Made by a program: the position numbers and the translations under genes
Origin: Sulfuricurvum sp. IAE1
GTDB lineage: Bacteria > Campylobacterota > Campylobacteria > Campylobacterales > Sulfurimonadaceae
Reading direction: 5' to 3'
NCBI GenBank assembly: GCA_945867285.1
Contig: CAMBHX010000011.1
Span: 1-22,487 of the forward strand
DNA: 22,487 nucleotides
Notes under the pieces: generated by a model
Database searches by the model: none
Told to the model about the DNA's origin: nothing
Seen by the model: the letters and a program-made list of their open reading frames with translations, nothing else
Part shown: piece by piece, positions 6,644-14,472 of the stretch
How positions within the stretch are numbered: the stretch's first letter is position 1
How the letters are laid out: every line of letters begins with the position of its first letter

Positions 6644-7579
6644 TTGGCAACTTATCTTGATTTTGAACAAAAGATTTATCAAATCCAGGAAGACATTATT
6701 GCTGCAGAAATACGATATGATCATCATGCGGTAGCAATTTTAAAAGCGGATTTGGAGAAAGAAGTTTCTCAAACTTATAGCAACCTTTCCCCGTATCAAG
6801 AGCTTCAGTTAGCGCGTCATGCTGATCGTCCCTATGCGCTTGATTATATTCGCGCAATATTTGATTACTCATATGAATTGCATGGAGATCGTCACTTTAG
6901 AGATGATGCATCCATTATTTGTTATCTAGGAACTATTGATGGTAAACGTGCCATGGTGATTGGAGAGCAAAAAGGGCGTGGAACTAAAAATAAGCTCAAG
7001 CGTAATTTTGGTATGCCTCATCCAGAAGGGTACCGTAAAGCATTACGTATGGCTAAAATGGCAGAAAAGTTTAAAATTCCTTTGTTAATGCTTATTGATA
7101 CTCCGGGTGCTTATCCTGGTCTTGGAGCTGAAGAGCGTAATCAAAGTGAAGCTATTGCTCGTAATTTGCTAGAACTTTCTAGCCTTAATACTATTACAGT
7201 TTCGGTTGTTATTGGAGAGGGAGGTAGTGGCGGTGCGTTGGCTATTGGTGTTGCCGATCGTCTTGCTATGATGCGCTATTCAGTATTTAGTGTTATCTCA
7301 CCTGAGGGGTGTTCGGCAATTTTGTGGAATGATCCTGCAAAAGTAGAAGCTGCTACCAAAGCACTTAAAATTACCAGTGCTGATCTTAAAGAGCTCGATT
7401 TGATCGATGATGTTATTGATGAACCTCTCATTGGAGCTCATCGAGACAAAGTCGGGGCAATCAATGCCGTAAAGAGCTATTTTTTAACACAAATTAAAGA
7501 GCTTGGGGCATTAGGTGACGAAGAGCGTCTCGAAAAGCGCTATAATCGTCTTGTGGGTGTTGGACAGTTTAGCGAATAA
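6644..7579 (+). CDS. accA: Acetyl-CoA carboxylase carboxyltransferase subunit alpha
   Basis: AccA is the alpha subunit of the carboxyltransferase that moves CO2 from carboxybiotin to acetyl-CoA, making malonyl-CoA for the FabF reaction upstream. The 311-aa product is of normal length. It shows the N-terminal YLDFEQKI helix, YALDYI, GDRHFRDD, then the crotonase-fold core with LIDTPGAYPG and GEGGSGGALAIG. The start is TTG nine bases after fabF, with AAGG overlapping the fabF stop as ribosome site; the resulting MATYLDFE N terminus fits the family. The beta subunit (accD) is not in the window. Its 3' end overlaps the convergent exonuclease gene by 11 bp, leaving no room for a terminator between them. 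Confidence 0.95.
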   Translation: MATYLDFEQKIYQIQEDIIAAEIRYDHHAVAILKADLEKEVSQTYSNLSPYQELQLARHADRPYALDYIRAIFDYSYELHGDRHFRDDASIICYLGTIDGKRAMVIGEQKGRGTKNKLKRNFGMPHPEGYRKALRMAKMAEKFKIPLLMLIDTPGAYPGLGAEERNQSEAIARNLLELSSLNTITVSVVIGEGGSGGALAIGVADRLAMMRYSVFSVISPEGCSAILWNDPAKVEAATKALKITSADLKELDLIDDVIDEPLIGAHRDKVGAINAVKSYFLTQIKELGALGDEERLEKRYNRLVGVGQFSE

Positions 7580-8324
7580 GAAGTTTTTTGATCCTTGTTG
7601 CTTCTTTTGAAAATGCAATGAGCTCTTCGGTTGTGTGAACTGTATCAGGGATAAGAGAGAGCACTTGTTCGAGAAGTTTAGTGGTTACAATAGCATCTGA
7701 TAGTGCTCGATGATGTACGGCATCAACGTGTAGAGCATAGGTCTCATTTAAATATTTTAAACCGTATCGTTCGGATTCAAAGGTACGTTCTGCTAAATCA
7801 ATCGTACACAGTTGGCGATTGAGTAAAACCCCTAATCCTACTCTATCCATCATAGCACTGGTAAATTTAAAATCAAACTTGGCATCGTGCCCTACAAAAA
7901 CTGCATCCCCTAAAAAGAGACGAAAGTCTGCCATAACGCTTGAAAGTGCTGGTGCTTCGAGGGTTTCCGCAACGCTGATACCGGTAATCTCGCTGATTTG
8001 TTCGTTGATGGATTCACAGTAAACGAGACTCTCAAAGGTATCAATGATTTTACCGTTTTGAAACTTTACAGCTCCAATTTCGATGATTTGATGGTGATCG
8101 ACTTTGGATCCATTGGTTTCAACATCGACGATACAAAATATCGTCTCTTTGATGCTAAGCAGTGAAGTGAGAAACTTGTAGGCCTTGGTGTGCAAGATTA
8201 GATTCATCCCTTGTGCTTTGAGCATCTCAATATCAGTTTCGCAGGCTATTTTGGATTCAAATTCATTTTGGTGAATTCCAATCGGTTTGCTAAGGCGTTG
8301 AATGATTTTGGGGTCAAGCGGCAT
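7569..8324 (-). CDS. DnaQ-like 3'-5' exonuclease (DEDDh family, Pol III epsilon type)
   Basis: This is a 251-aa protein with an RNase-T/DnaQ exonuclease domain from about residue 62. Exo I is DVETNG (Asp67, Glu69). Exo II is GHDAKFDFKF (Asp151 region). Exo III is HRALSD (His205, Asp210), which marks the DEDDh class. Such proteins remove mismatched 3' nucleotides as the epsilon proofreading subunit, or act as stand-alone DNA exonucleases. The first 60 residues are an extension I cannot assign. It is the last gene of rpe-trpF-dnaQ, and its ATG shares one base with the trpF stop (TAATG). I recall rpe next to dnaQ in Campylobacter, which supports the epsilon role, but a second exonuclease elsewhere cannot be excluded. 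Confidence 0.85.
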   Translation of the reverse strand: MPLDPKIIQRLSKPIGIHQNEFESKIACETDIEMLKAQGMNLILHTKAYKFLTSLLSIKETIFCIVDVETNGSKVDHHQIIEIGAVKFQNGKIIDTFESLVYCESINEQISEITGISVAETLEAPALSSVMADFRLFLGDAVFVGHDAKFDFKFTSAMMDRVGLGVLLNRQLCTIDLAERTFESERYGLKYLNETYALHVDAVHHRALSDAIVTTKLLEQVLSLIPDTVHTTEELIAFSKEATRIKKLLIR

Positions 8325-8911
8325 TAGGCTTTGGCTTTTTGTACAAAATCAATTACTTTTTGAGAATCTTTTTGACCTGGGGAGAGTTCAACACCACTAC
8401 TGACATCGACCCCATAAAAGCCATAAGCCTTAACATCTTCAATGTTGTCAGGGGTTAATCCGCCCGCTAGGATGATTTTGGAGCAATCAATGTTGTCAAA
8501 CCATTGAAGGTTGAGGCGCTTGCCACTACCGCCGTAGCTTTCACAGTAGGCATCAATAAGGCGATATTCGTCACAAAAGAGCTGGACATCTTCAGGTTTT
8601 TGAGCACGAATAACACGCAAGGTTGGGAAGCGAACGTGTTTAAAAAATTCACTATCGGCATCAAAATGAATTTGTGCCAATGTGCAGCCACTTAGCACAC
8701 AAACATCGTGAATAATATCTTGGGTAACATTCACAAAAAGACCCACTTTTTCGATAAATGGAGGAAGTTTTTGGATAATTTCTTGAGCCTCTTTTGGATC
8801 GATATAGCGAGGAGAATCAGGATAAAAAACAAAACCTAGCGCATCTGCACCCGCACTAATAGCAATTTTTGCATCATCAAGATTGGTAATACCGCAGATT
8901 TTGACACGCAT
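8324..8911 (-). CDS. trpF: Phosphoribosylanthranilate isomerase
   Basis: TrpF catalyses the Amadori rearrangement of phosphoribosylanthranilate to CdRP in tryptophan synthesis. The 195-aa TIM-barrel product carries VKICGIT with the conserved Cys6, then AGADALGFVFYPDSPRYI. KVGLFVN, AQIHFD and the phosphate-binding ILAGGLTPDN and GVDVSSGVE segments follow. This leaves little doubt. It is two bases downstream of rpe and overlaps the exonuclease gene by one base, so all three are co-transcribed. It is detached from any other trp gene in the window. The neighbour rpe is a phosphosugar epimerase with the same fold, but the reactions are unrelated. Confidence 0.94.
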   Translation of the reverse strand: MRVKICGITNLDDAKIAISAGADALGFVFYPDSPRYIDPKEAQEIIQKLPPFIEKVGLFVNVTQDIIHDVCVLSGCTLAQIHFDADSEFFKHVRFPTLRVIRAQKPEDVQLFCDEYRLIDAYCESYGGSGKRLNLQWFDNIDCSKIILAGGLTPDNIEDVKAYGFYGVDVSSGVELSPGQKDSQKVIDFVQKAKA

Positions 8912-8913
8912 GG

Positions 8914-9555
8914 CTAGACTCGTAAGCTGTCAATTGCAGTTTTGTAATCACTGGATCCAAAGACATAGCTTCCGGCAACACAGACATCTACACCAGCCTC
9001 TTTGAGCAATTCAATATTAGAGCTTCCTACACCGCCATCAATTTCTATGAGACAGTTGGGATTGATACGGTCACGCAATACTTTGAGCCGTTTGATTTTC
9101 TCTATTACCGTAGGAATGAATTTTTGTCCTCCAAAACCAGGATTTACGGACATTACCAGTACCATGTCTAAATCACCCAGTAGATATTCAATCGCCTCAG
9201 CAGGGGTATGCGGATTAAGTACGATAGCGGGTTTTATCCCTAAAGAACGGATGTATTGGACTAAACGATGAGGATTTTTCTCCTCTTCGATGTGAAAGGA
9301 GATGTAGGCGGGCTTAAGGGGTGCAAAAAGATCGACGAAAAAAGTATTGTTTTCGACCATTAGATGAATATCCAGTGGTTTTGTAGCGGCTTTGGCGATA
9401 GCACTGACTACGACGGGGCCAATAGTCATATTGGGAACAAAATGACCATCCATGACATCCACATGTACCAAATCACAGCCCGCATCACAAATAGCACGCA
9501 CGTCACGTGCGAGATTACCAAAATCAGCTGAGAGAATACTGGGTGCTACGAGCAT
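8914..9555 (-). CDS. rpe: Ribulose-phosphate 3-epimerase
   Basis: Rpe interconverts ribulose-5-phosphate and xylulose-5-phosphate in the pentose phosphate or Calvin pathways. The 213-aa TIM-barrel product begins MLVAPSILSADFGNLA. It shows the metal and catalytic motifs HVDVMDGHFVPN, IHLMVEN, SVNPGFGGQKF and EIDGGV. The ATG has an AAAGG ribosome site. It is first in rpe-trpF-dnaQ. The 64-bp gap to the upstream CheX-type gene contains an inverted repeat TTGGT-N6-ACCAA (9577-9592) whose centre reads TAAAAT on the minus strand. That could be a -10 box, so rpe may have its own promoter. Confidence 0.96.
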   Translation of the reverse strand: MLVAPSILSADFGNLARDVRAICDAGCDLVHVDVMDGHFVPNMTIGPVVVSAIAKAATKPLDIHLMVENNTFFVDLFAPLKPAYISFHIEEEKNPHRLVQYIRSLGIKPAIVLNPHTPAEAIEYLLGDLDMVLVMSVNPGFGGQKFIPTVIEKIKRLKVLRDRINPNCLIEIDGGVGSSNIELLKEAGVDVCVAGSYVFGSSDYKTAIDSLRV

Positions 9556-9619
9556 AAGGGTACCTTTGAAGTCTTTTTGGTATTTTAACCAATATAGTTT
9601 TGGAGAGAGCTTTTAGTTT

Positions 9620-11014
9620 TTATCTTGTCAAGAAAAAAATAAAGTTTTGACCCTCAAAATCCAGATTAACCTGTACTCCTTTTTTGTTTTGAGCAATTTC
9701 AAGTAAGGTATCGATATCTGCGTAAGTACGAGGCAAGGTAATGTCCAGACGCATTTTTTGTTCCGAGAGGAGCACTTTAGTGCGACCACCGATAATATTA
9801 ACGAATTCTGCTAATGAGTCCAAGATATCTTCGTCAGAGACATCCTGCGAACCAATCAGAAGTTCGCATGCTTTTTTGGCAATATTTTTTGGAAAGACTA
9901 GGATAATAAGACCATCAAGATCGCCATAAAACCCAATAGAGCTTGCAATTTGTTCGTGAGAGTTTTCAACACTAAGTGTGTGGAGGTTAACACTTGTTTT
10001 TGTAGCAGAAGTGTTAGTCATCATGGTAATTGTAGAAACTGTAGCATCTATCAGTAGTTGAAGTTGGTTAATGAGTAATTTGTTAAGGGCGCGCTGTTGT
10101 TTGGCCGTTCCGCCACCACATCCTCCTAAGTCATTAAGCAATTCTTTGTTTTTAAGGATCTCATCCATAGAGTTAAAAAATAGCATTCCAGCGTCTTCTA
10201 AATCATTTTTGAAACTTTCGGGTGTTTTTTCAAATGTTAGTCCTACAAAACAGATAGTTGCGTTGTATTCAGCAGCTGAAGAAGCTAGTTTGGTGAAAAA
10301 ATTTAGCGCGTGTATATTCATAGAGATGACTTTGTACGCATCAAAAATAAAAAGACGGAATCCAACATTGAGAGAGTTGTTGTGGTAAGCAATATTAAAG
10401 GTATCGGTAATCTCCGCATCAATAAAATTACTAACAGTATATATGACCGCATTTCCGGTGATGCGTGTAGCAATTTTTTGACCAAAAAATCCCAAATAAG
10501 TATCCTCAATAATAGCATAATACAGACTCGAAGCGGTTCTTTTTTGTTCAAATTCCGATTGATTTTGGCAAACAACAGGGTTGTGCCCATAGTTAAAGAG
10601 CTCGATAGCCATAGCGGAGCGTTGTGATGGATCTGGATTGTATACCAATACGGTTTTAGAATCACTTTTGTTATTGGAGACAAAAAGTTCGGCTATTTTT
10701 TCATTTTTAAAAAGAGAGAAATTGATGTCATTTTTGTAAAACGTATAAATGGTTTTGAATTTTTGGTGATCGTAATCACAAAATCCTACAGGTATATGTT
10801 TTTGATCTCGTATGTAATTAAGGAATTTTACGAAGGCATCAAACCCATTTTTATTAAAAAAGATCACTTTTTTTAAAGAGACTAATAGCATATCTATATT
10901 GAGTGCTTCAGTAGCTTTAATATCATCGATAGGGAGTAATAATGGAACATTGTTTCCATCTAAAAATCCTTGGGGGTGAAAAACCCCAATACGTCCTTTG
11001 ACTACAGCTCTCAT
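9620..11014 (-). CDS. STAS / pseudo-receiver / STAS / CheX-like chemotaxis protein
   Basis: A 464-aa soluble protein with no signal peptide or membrane segment, read as four modules. Residues 1-112 look like a STAS-type fold (GRIGVFHPQGFLDGNN). Residues 120-205 resemble a receiver (KTVLVYNPDPSQRSAMAIEL), with the usual acidic pocket DDDPS replaced by NPDPS. Residues 206-290 resemble a second STAS domain (LFIFDAYKVISMNIHALNFF). After a GGCGGG hinge, 305-464 match CheX/CheC-type CheY-phosphate phosphatases. The ExxN catalytic motif is kept as Glu403 and Asn406 in LAEFVNIIGG. The start overlaps the HDOD stop by four bases (ATGA), so the two are translationally coupled. The CheX assignment is fairly firm; the N-terminal modules are fold-level inference. 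The target is probably a CheY encoded elsewhere. Confidence 0.7.
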   Translation of the reverse strand: MRAVVKGRIGVFHPQGFLDGNNVPLLLPIDDIKATEALNIDMLLVSLKKVIFFNKNGFDAFVKFLNYIRDQKHIPVGFCDYDHQKFKTIYTFYKNDINFSLFKNEKIAELFVSNNKSDSKTVLVYNPDPSQRSAMAIELFNYGHNPVVCQNQSEFEQKRTASSLYYAIIEDTYLGFFGQKIATRITGNAVIYTVSNFIDAEITDTFNIAYHNNSLNVGFRLFIFDAYKVISMNIHALNFFTKLASSAAEYNATICFVGLTFEKTPESFKNDLEDAGMLFFNSMDEILKNKELLNDLGGCGGGTAKQQRALNKLLINQLQLLIDATVSTITMMTNTSATKTSVNLHTLSVENSHEQIASSIGFYGDLDGLIILVFPKNIAKKACELLIGSQDVSDEDILDSLAEFVNIIGGRTKVLLSEQKMRLDITLPRTYADIDTLLEIAQNKKGVQVNLDFEGQNFIFFLTR

Positions 11015-11808
11015 GAAGCTATCATTACTGTTGTGAAAGATTCATAGATTTCTTGAACAAAATCGATTTGAAAGTCGATAAACTCGTTCAAACCAGCACT
11101 GACGTAGGTGCTTTGAGAAAGCTCGTAAAAAAGAAGGAGATGTATCCATTGTGCTAAAAGTTTATGCTCACCTGAAAGTGTGTTATTGAGCCCTGAGCTG
11201 TTTTGAATGAGGGTGATAGTAGTTTCAGACATTCCCCAAAGATGACCTATTTCGGCTGCAAGGTCAAATAAATCTTTTCCACTAAGGCGTTGCAGAATCG
11301 TACTAAAATCGAGGTTTTTAACACTTCTAAGTTGTCTGATTTCATCTTTATGGGAGGAAAAAAGGGCATCGCAGACGATAATCGTGGCGGGTATGAGGGA
11401 AACGACACTTAAAATTTCTTTATCTTGAATGCCAAGATGGGTTAAAATCGTTTCCCATTTTTTGCTCAATGAGGCTTGTAGATCGTAGAATTGTCCATTG
11501 GTGAGAGCAAAGAGGGACCATTTTTTAGGTACCAAAAGACTGAGGAGATAATTATAAAGGGTTTGTTGAGTAGCGGACAGTCCTAAGATTCCAAAAATCT
11601 GTGCGACATCTGTTACTTCATTTTTAAAGCCGTAGAGTGGGCGATTGACCAGTATTTTTAGATAATGGCGTAATGCAGGGTCGTCATTCGCAGATTTTGC
11701 AGCTTTGACTAAATCCCCTTCTTGGACAAAATTAAGTGCTTGACGCACAACTGTAGGAGCGGCAGGAATAGCTAAAAGATAGTTGTGAACGTCTTGAGAT
11801 GTAATCAC
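11011..11808 (-). CDS. HDOD domain signalling protein
   Basis: A 265-aa cytoplasmic protein whose residues about 8-215 resemble an HDOD domain, a catalytically inactive relative of HD phosphohydrolases found in signalling. Key segments are LLAIPAAPTVVRQAL at the start, DPALRHYLKILVNRPLYGF, then DVAQIFGILGLSATQQTL, with the helical rhythm of the family. The HD metal ligands are not evident, as expected. The start is GTG with no good ribosome site, so the exact N terminus is less certain. A TACAAT at 11838-11843 on minus may be the -10. It is coupled to the STAS/CheX gene by a four-base overlap. I infer joint action in chemotaxis or another response, since HDOD proteins are often scaffolds in such pathways. 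Confidence 0.75.
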   Translation of the reverse strand: MITSQDVHNYLLAIPAAPTVVRQALNFVQEGDLVKAAKSANDDPALRHYLKILVNRPLYGFKNEVTDVAQIFGILGLSATQQTLYNYLLSLLVPKKWSLFALTNGQFYDLQASLSKKWETILTHLGIQDKEILSVVSLIPATIIVCDALFSSHKDEIRQLRSVKNLDFSTILQRLSGKDLFDLAAEIGHLWGMSETTITLIQNSSGLNNTLSGEHKLLAQWIHLLLFYELSQSTYVSAGLNEFIDFQIDFVQEIYESFTTVMIAS

Positions 11809-11837
11809 CGTTATGTATTTTCCAATATTTTTTGTTT

Positions 11838-11843
11838 ATTGTA
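11838..11843 (-). promoter_or_regulatory. Candidate -10 box for the HDOD/CheX operon
   Basis: The minus strand reads GGATTACAATAAAC, giving TACAAT 29 nt before the GTG of the HDOD gene. There is no -35 consensus. The 156-bp divergent gap shared with rpmB is AT-rich and otherwise shows only the rpmB promoter. Confidence 0.35.
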
Positions 11844-11927
11844 ATCCTTATTAGCTAAATTTTTTTTGAGATTGGGTTAACCGTGAAGATTCGTTTTTTC
11901 TTAAGGTAAGTATTTGGTTCTTTGAGG

Positions 11928-11933
11928 TACAAT
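11928..11933 (+). promoter_or_regulatory. -10 box of rpmB
   Basis: TACAAT lies 31 nt before the rpmB ATG, and AAGGA at 11954-11958 is a good ribosome site. The upstream -35 position (GGTAAG) does not match consensus. Confidence 0.5.
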
Positions 11934-11964
11934 CCGCAACCTAAATTTACGCTAAGGACCTATT

Positions 11965-12153
11965 ATGGCAAGAAAATGTGCTATCAGTGGTAAAGGCCCA
12001 ATGAGTGGAAACAACGTTTCTCACGCGAAAAACAGAACAAAGCGTCGTTTTTTGCCTAATCTTCGTACAGTTCGTGTAACTCTTGAAGACGGTACAACTA
12101 AAAAACTTCGTATCGCTGCTTCTGAGCTTCGCACTCTTAAGAAAGATTCGTAA
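11965..12153 (+). CDS. rpmB: 50S ribosomal protein L28
   Basis: bL28 is a small basic protein of the large ribosomal subunit. The 62-aa product has the family start MARKCAISGKGPMSGNNVSHA, then NRTKRRFLPNLRTVRV and a C-terminal KLRIAASELRTLKK, all typical. The length is normal for the short bacterial form. It has its own promoter and an intrinsic terminator 24 bp after the stop, so it is probably a single-gene unit. It is divergent from the HDOD/CheX operon. Confidence 0.97.
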   Translation: MARKCAISGKGPMSGNNVSHAKNRTKRRFLPNLRTVRVTLEDGTTKKLRIAASELRTLKKDS

Positions 12154-12177
12154 CTCTTCTTTATAGTCTTCTACCTG

Positions 12178-12193
12178 TCGGGATTTTTCCCGA
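12178..12193 (+). terminator. Rho-independent terminator after rpmB
   Basis: TCGGGA-TTTT-TCCCGA forms a perfect 6-bp GC-rich stem with a 4-nt loop 24 bp after the rpmB stop. It is followed by a T-rich but interrupted stretch (TTTCATCTATTCCTC). It is the clearest intrinsic terminator in the window. Confidence 0.7.
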
Positions 12194-12248
12194 TTTCATC
12201 TATTCCTCTTTTTAATCTGAATTAATTTTCTTTGTAATCTTATCTGCC

Positions 12249-12254
12249 TATAAT
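12249..12254 (+). promoter_or_regulatory. -10 box of argJ
   Basis: CCTATAATTATG contains a perfect TATAAT 27 nt before the argJ ATG, downstream of the rpmB terminator. GGAG at 12270-12273 is the ribosome site, eight bases from the start. No ARG-box-like palindrome is evident. Confidence 0.55.
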
Positions 12255-12281
12255 TATGAACTTTATCTTGGAGATTTTTTT

Positions 12282-13469
12282 ATGTATACACTGACTCAAA
12301 TCGAAGGTGGCGTTTGTGCTGCAGAGGGTTTTTATGCCAATGGAGTTCATATAGGGCTTAAAAAAGATAATGCCAAGGATGTAGCGTTTATTTATGCGGA
12401 TACCCCATGTATCAATGCAACTGTTTTTACTACCAATAAGATGACAGCAGCACCTATACGACATTTCCGTCAAAAAGGTAGTTTTGAAGGTAATTTTGTC
12501 TTGATTAACTCTAAAAATGCCAATGCAATGACGGGTCCAGATGGTATTTGCGATATTGAGGAAGTTTTAGGAGCGTTATGTTTAGCATTCCCGCAAATTC
12601 AACATCCTGTGATGAGTTCGACGGGAGTCATTGGGGTGCGATTACCTAAGGCTAAAATCATTGAAGGTGCGTTGACGTTTGATTTATCAGTACGTGATGC
12701 AGTTGCTGCGTCTGAGGCGATTATGACGACGGATACCTTCGCCAAACGTATTGCTTTTGAAGTGACGCTGGAAAATGGTCATTCGTTTCGTATTGGCGCA
12801 ATGGCTAAGGGTGCGGGTATGATCAATCCTGCAATGGCAACAATGTTGTGTTTTATCACCACGGATGCTCTTGTTGAAAAAACGGTATTGCAAGAGCTCT
12901 TGAATGAATGTGTTCATACGACATTTAATGCAGCAAGTGTTGATGGGGATACGTCGACCAATGATACGGTTCTTGTTATGGCTAATGGTAAAAGTGGTGC
13001 ATTTGAGGCAAGTGCATTCAAAGAGGCATTGGAAGCAATGATGCTCTTTTTGGCACGTGAAATGGTACGTGACGGGGAGGGGGCAACCAAACTCGTGACT
13101 TATAAAGTAACTACTGCTCTTAATGACGACGAGGCAGAAATTGCTGCTAAAGCACTCTCAAATTCACTTCTAGTAAAAACAGCGCTATTCGGAGAAGACC
13201 CGAATTGGGGACGTATCGCGTCAACGGTGGGAGCAAGCGGTGTTGAGTGTGATGAGGCAACACTTTCTATTTGGTTTGATGAGGTGTGTGTCTATCGAAA
13301 GGGTGAGCTGCTGTTTGATTCAACGTTAGAGCCCTTAGCAGCAGCCGTGATGCAAAAATCGCAATTTACCATCCATTGTGATCTTGGTATGGGTGAGGGA
13401 AGTTTCACTGCTTATGGATGTGATTTGGGGCATGAATACGTCAAGATCAATGCAGACTATCGGACGTAG
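12282..13469 (+). CDS. argJ: Glutamate N-acetyltransferase / amino-acid acetyltransferase ArgJ
   Basis: ArgJ recycles the acetyl group from N-acetylornithine to glutamate and, in bifunctional forms, also uses acetyl-CoA, in arginine synthesis. The 395-aa product is a self-cleaving precursor. The segment KGAGMINPAMATML places the nucleophile at Thr187, with cleavage expected between Ala186 and Thr187 to give alpha and beta chains. STGVIG (Thr114-Gly115, the usual oxyanion site), NAMTG and DGDTSTNDT are conserved, and the C terminus is acidic and aromatic as in the family. Sequence alone does not separate mono- from bifunctional enzymes. It has its own -10 box and is followed by a promoter for prs, so it may be monocistronic. 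Confidence 0.95.
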   Translation: MYTLTQIEGGVCAAEGFYANGVHIGLKKDNAKDVAFIYADTPCINATVFTTNKMTAAPIRHFRQKGSFEGNFVLINSKNANAMTGPDGICDIEEVLGALCLAFPQIQHPVMSSTGVIGVRLPKAKIIEGALTFDLSVRDAVAASEAIMTTDTFAKRIAFEVTLENGHSFRIGAMAKGAGMINPAMATMLCFITTDALVEKTVLQELLNECVHTTFNAASVDGDTSTNDTVLVMANGKSGAFEASAFKEALEAMMLFLAREMVRDGEGATKLVTYKVTTALNDDEAEIAAKALSNSLLVKTALFGEDPNWGRIASTVGASGVECDEATLSIWFDEVCVYRKGELLFDSTLEPLAAAVMQKSQFTIHCDLGMGEGSFTAYGCDLGHEYVKINADYRT

Positions 13470-13501
13470 TATTTCGTATTATCTCACACTAAGTGACCTC
13501 T

Positions 13502-13510
13502 TGTTATAAT
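13502..13510 (+). promoter_or_regulatory. Extended -10 promoter of prs
   Basis: TGTTATAAT (TGN plus a perfect TATAAT) lies 33 nt before the prs ATG in the 73-bp gap after argJ. The ribosome site AGGA is at 13531-13534. It probably drives prs-lepA-comF. Confidence 0.6.
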
Positions 13511-13542
13511 CCTGTTAACAAACCTCAAACAGGATATTTATA

Positions 13543-14472
13543 ATGCGCGGATACAAAATCTTTAGTGGTTCATCATGTCAAGCCTTTTCGGCTGAAGTGT
13601 GTAAAACTCTCGATGTTCCTCTCTCGAAAGCCTCTCTCAAACGTTTTAGTGATGGTGAAATTAATGTACAGATTTCAGAGAGCGTTCGTGGGCGTGATGT
13701 CTTTATCATCCAAAGTACGGGAGCGCCTAGTAATGACAACTTGATGGAATTGCTCATCATGACCGATGCACTTCGTCGTAGTTCTGCGAGTTCAATTACA
13801 GCAGTTGTCCCCTATTTTGGATATGCACGACAAGATCGAAAAGCAGCTCCTCGTGTCCCTATTACTGCAAAACTAGTAGCGGATATGTTTGAAACTGCTG
13901 GGATTGACCGTGTAGTGACAATAGACTTGCACGCAGGTCAAATCCAAGGCTTTTTTGATATTCCTGTCGATAATCTCTATGGAGCGATTATCTTTGAAGA
14001 CTATATTCGTTCTAAAAATCTTGCTAATCCTGTTATTGCTTCTCCGGACATTGGAGGAGTTGCGCGGGCTCGTTATTTTGCCCAAAAGCTAGGATTGGAG
14101 ATGGTTATTGTTGATAAGCGTCGTGAGCAGGCCAATGAGTCTGAAGTGATGAACATCATAGGAGATGTTGCAGGTAAAGACATTATAATGATTGATGATA
14201 TGGTTGATACAGCAGGTACCATGGTCAAAGCAGCATCAGCGCTTAAAGCTAAAGGTGCGACGTCGGTAATGGCGTGTGCAACACACGGAGTGCTCAGCGG
14301 AAAAGCGTATGATAACCTCAATAGTGGTGATTTGGATGAACTGGTTATTTCCAACACTCTAGAACTTCGTGGGCATAGTGATAAAGTAAAGGTGCTGAGC
14401 GTTGCTCCATTGTTTGCCGAAGTCATTCGTCGTGTGTATCACAACGAGAGCGTCAATAGTTTGTTTGCCTAA
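13543..14472 (+). CDS. prs: Ribose-phosphate pyrophosphokinase (PRPP synthetase)
   Basis: Prs makes PRPP from ribose-5-phosphate and ATP, feeding purine, pyrimidine, NAD, histidine and tryptophan synthesis. The 309-aa class I product is full length. It shows FSDGEINVQI at 35-44, RQDRK at 96-100 (ATP site), DLHAGQ with His130, the catalytic flexible loop with DKRRE at 191-195, and the PRPP-binding loop DDMVDTAGT at 218-226. The stop overlaps the lepA ATG by one base (TAATG). The downstream comF and the distant trpF are both PRPP- or phosphoribosyl-related, but I read this as coincidence rather than a pathway cluster. Confidence 0.97.
   Translation: MRGYKIFSGSSCQAFSAEVCKTLDVPLSKASLKRFSDGEINVQISESVRGRDVFIIQSTGAPSNDNLMELLIMTDALRRSSASSITAVVPYFGYARQDRKAAPRVPITAKLVADMFETAGIDRVVTIDLHAGQIQGFFDIPVDNLYGAIIFEDYIRSKNLANPVIASPDIGGVARARYFAQKLGLEMVIVDKRREQANESEVMNIIGDVAGKDIIMIDDMVDTAGTMVKAASALKAKGATSVMACATHGVLSGKAYDNLNSGDLDELVISNTLELRGHSDKVKVLSVAPLFAEVIRRVYHNESVNSLFA

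Noticed and set aside
10071..10627. Open frames of 60-127 codons opposite known genes here and elsewhere (for example 3374-3757, 14073-14426)
   Set aside because: They lie within well-recognised genes on the other strand, lack ribosome sites and show low-complexity shadow composition.
13511..13533. CCTGTT/AACAGG stem that would hide the prs ribosome site
   Set aside because: The left arm starts directly after the -10 box and would mostly lie upstream of the expected transcription start, so it would not be in the RNA.
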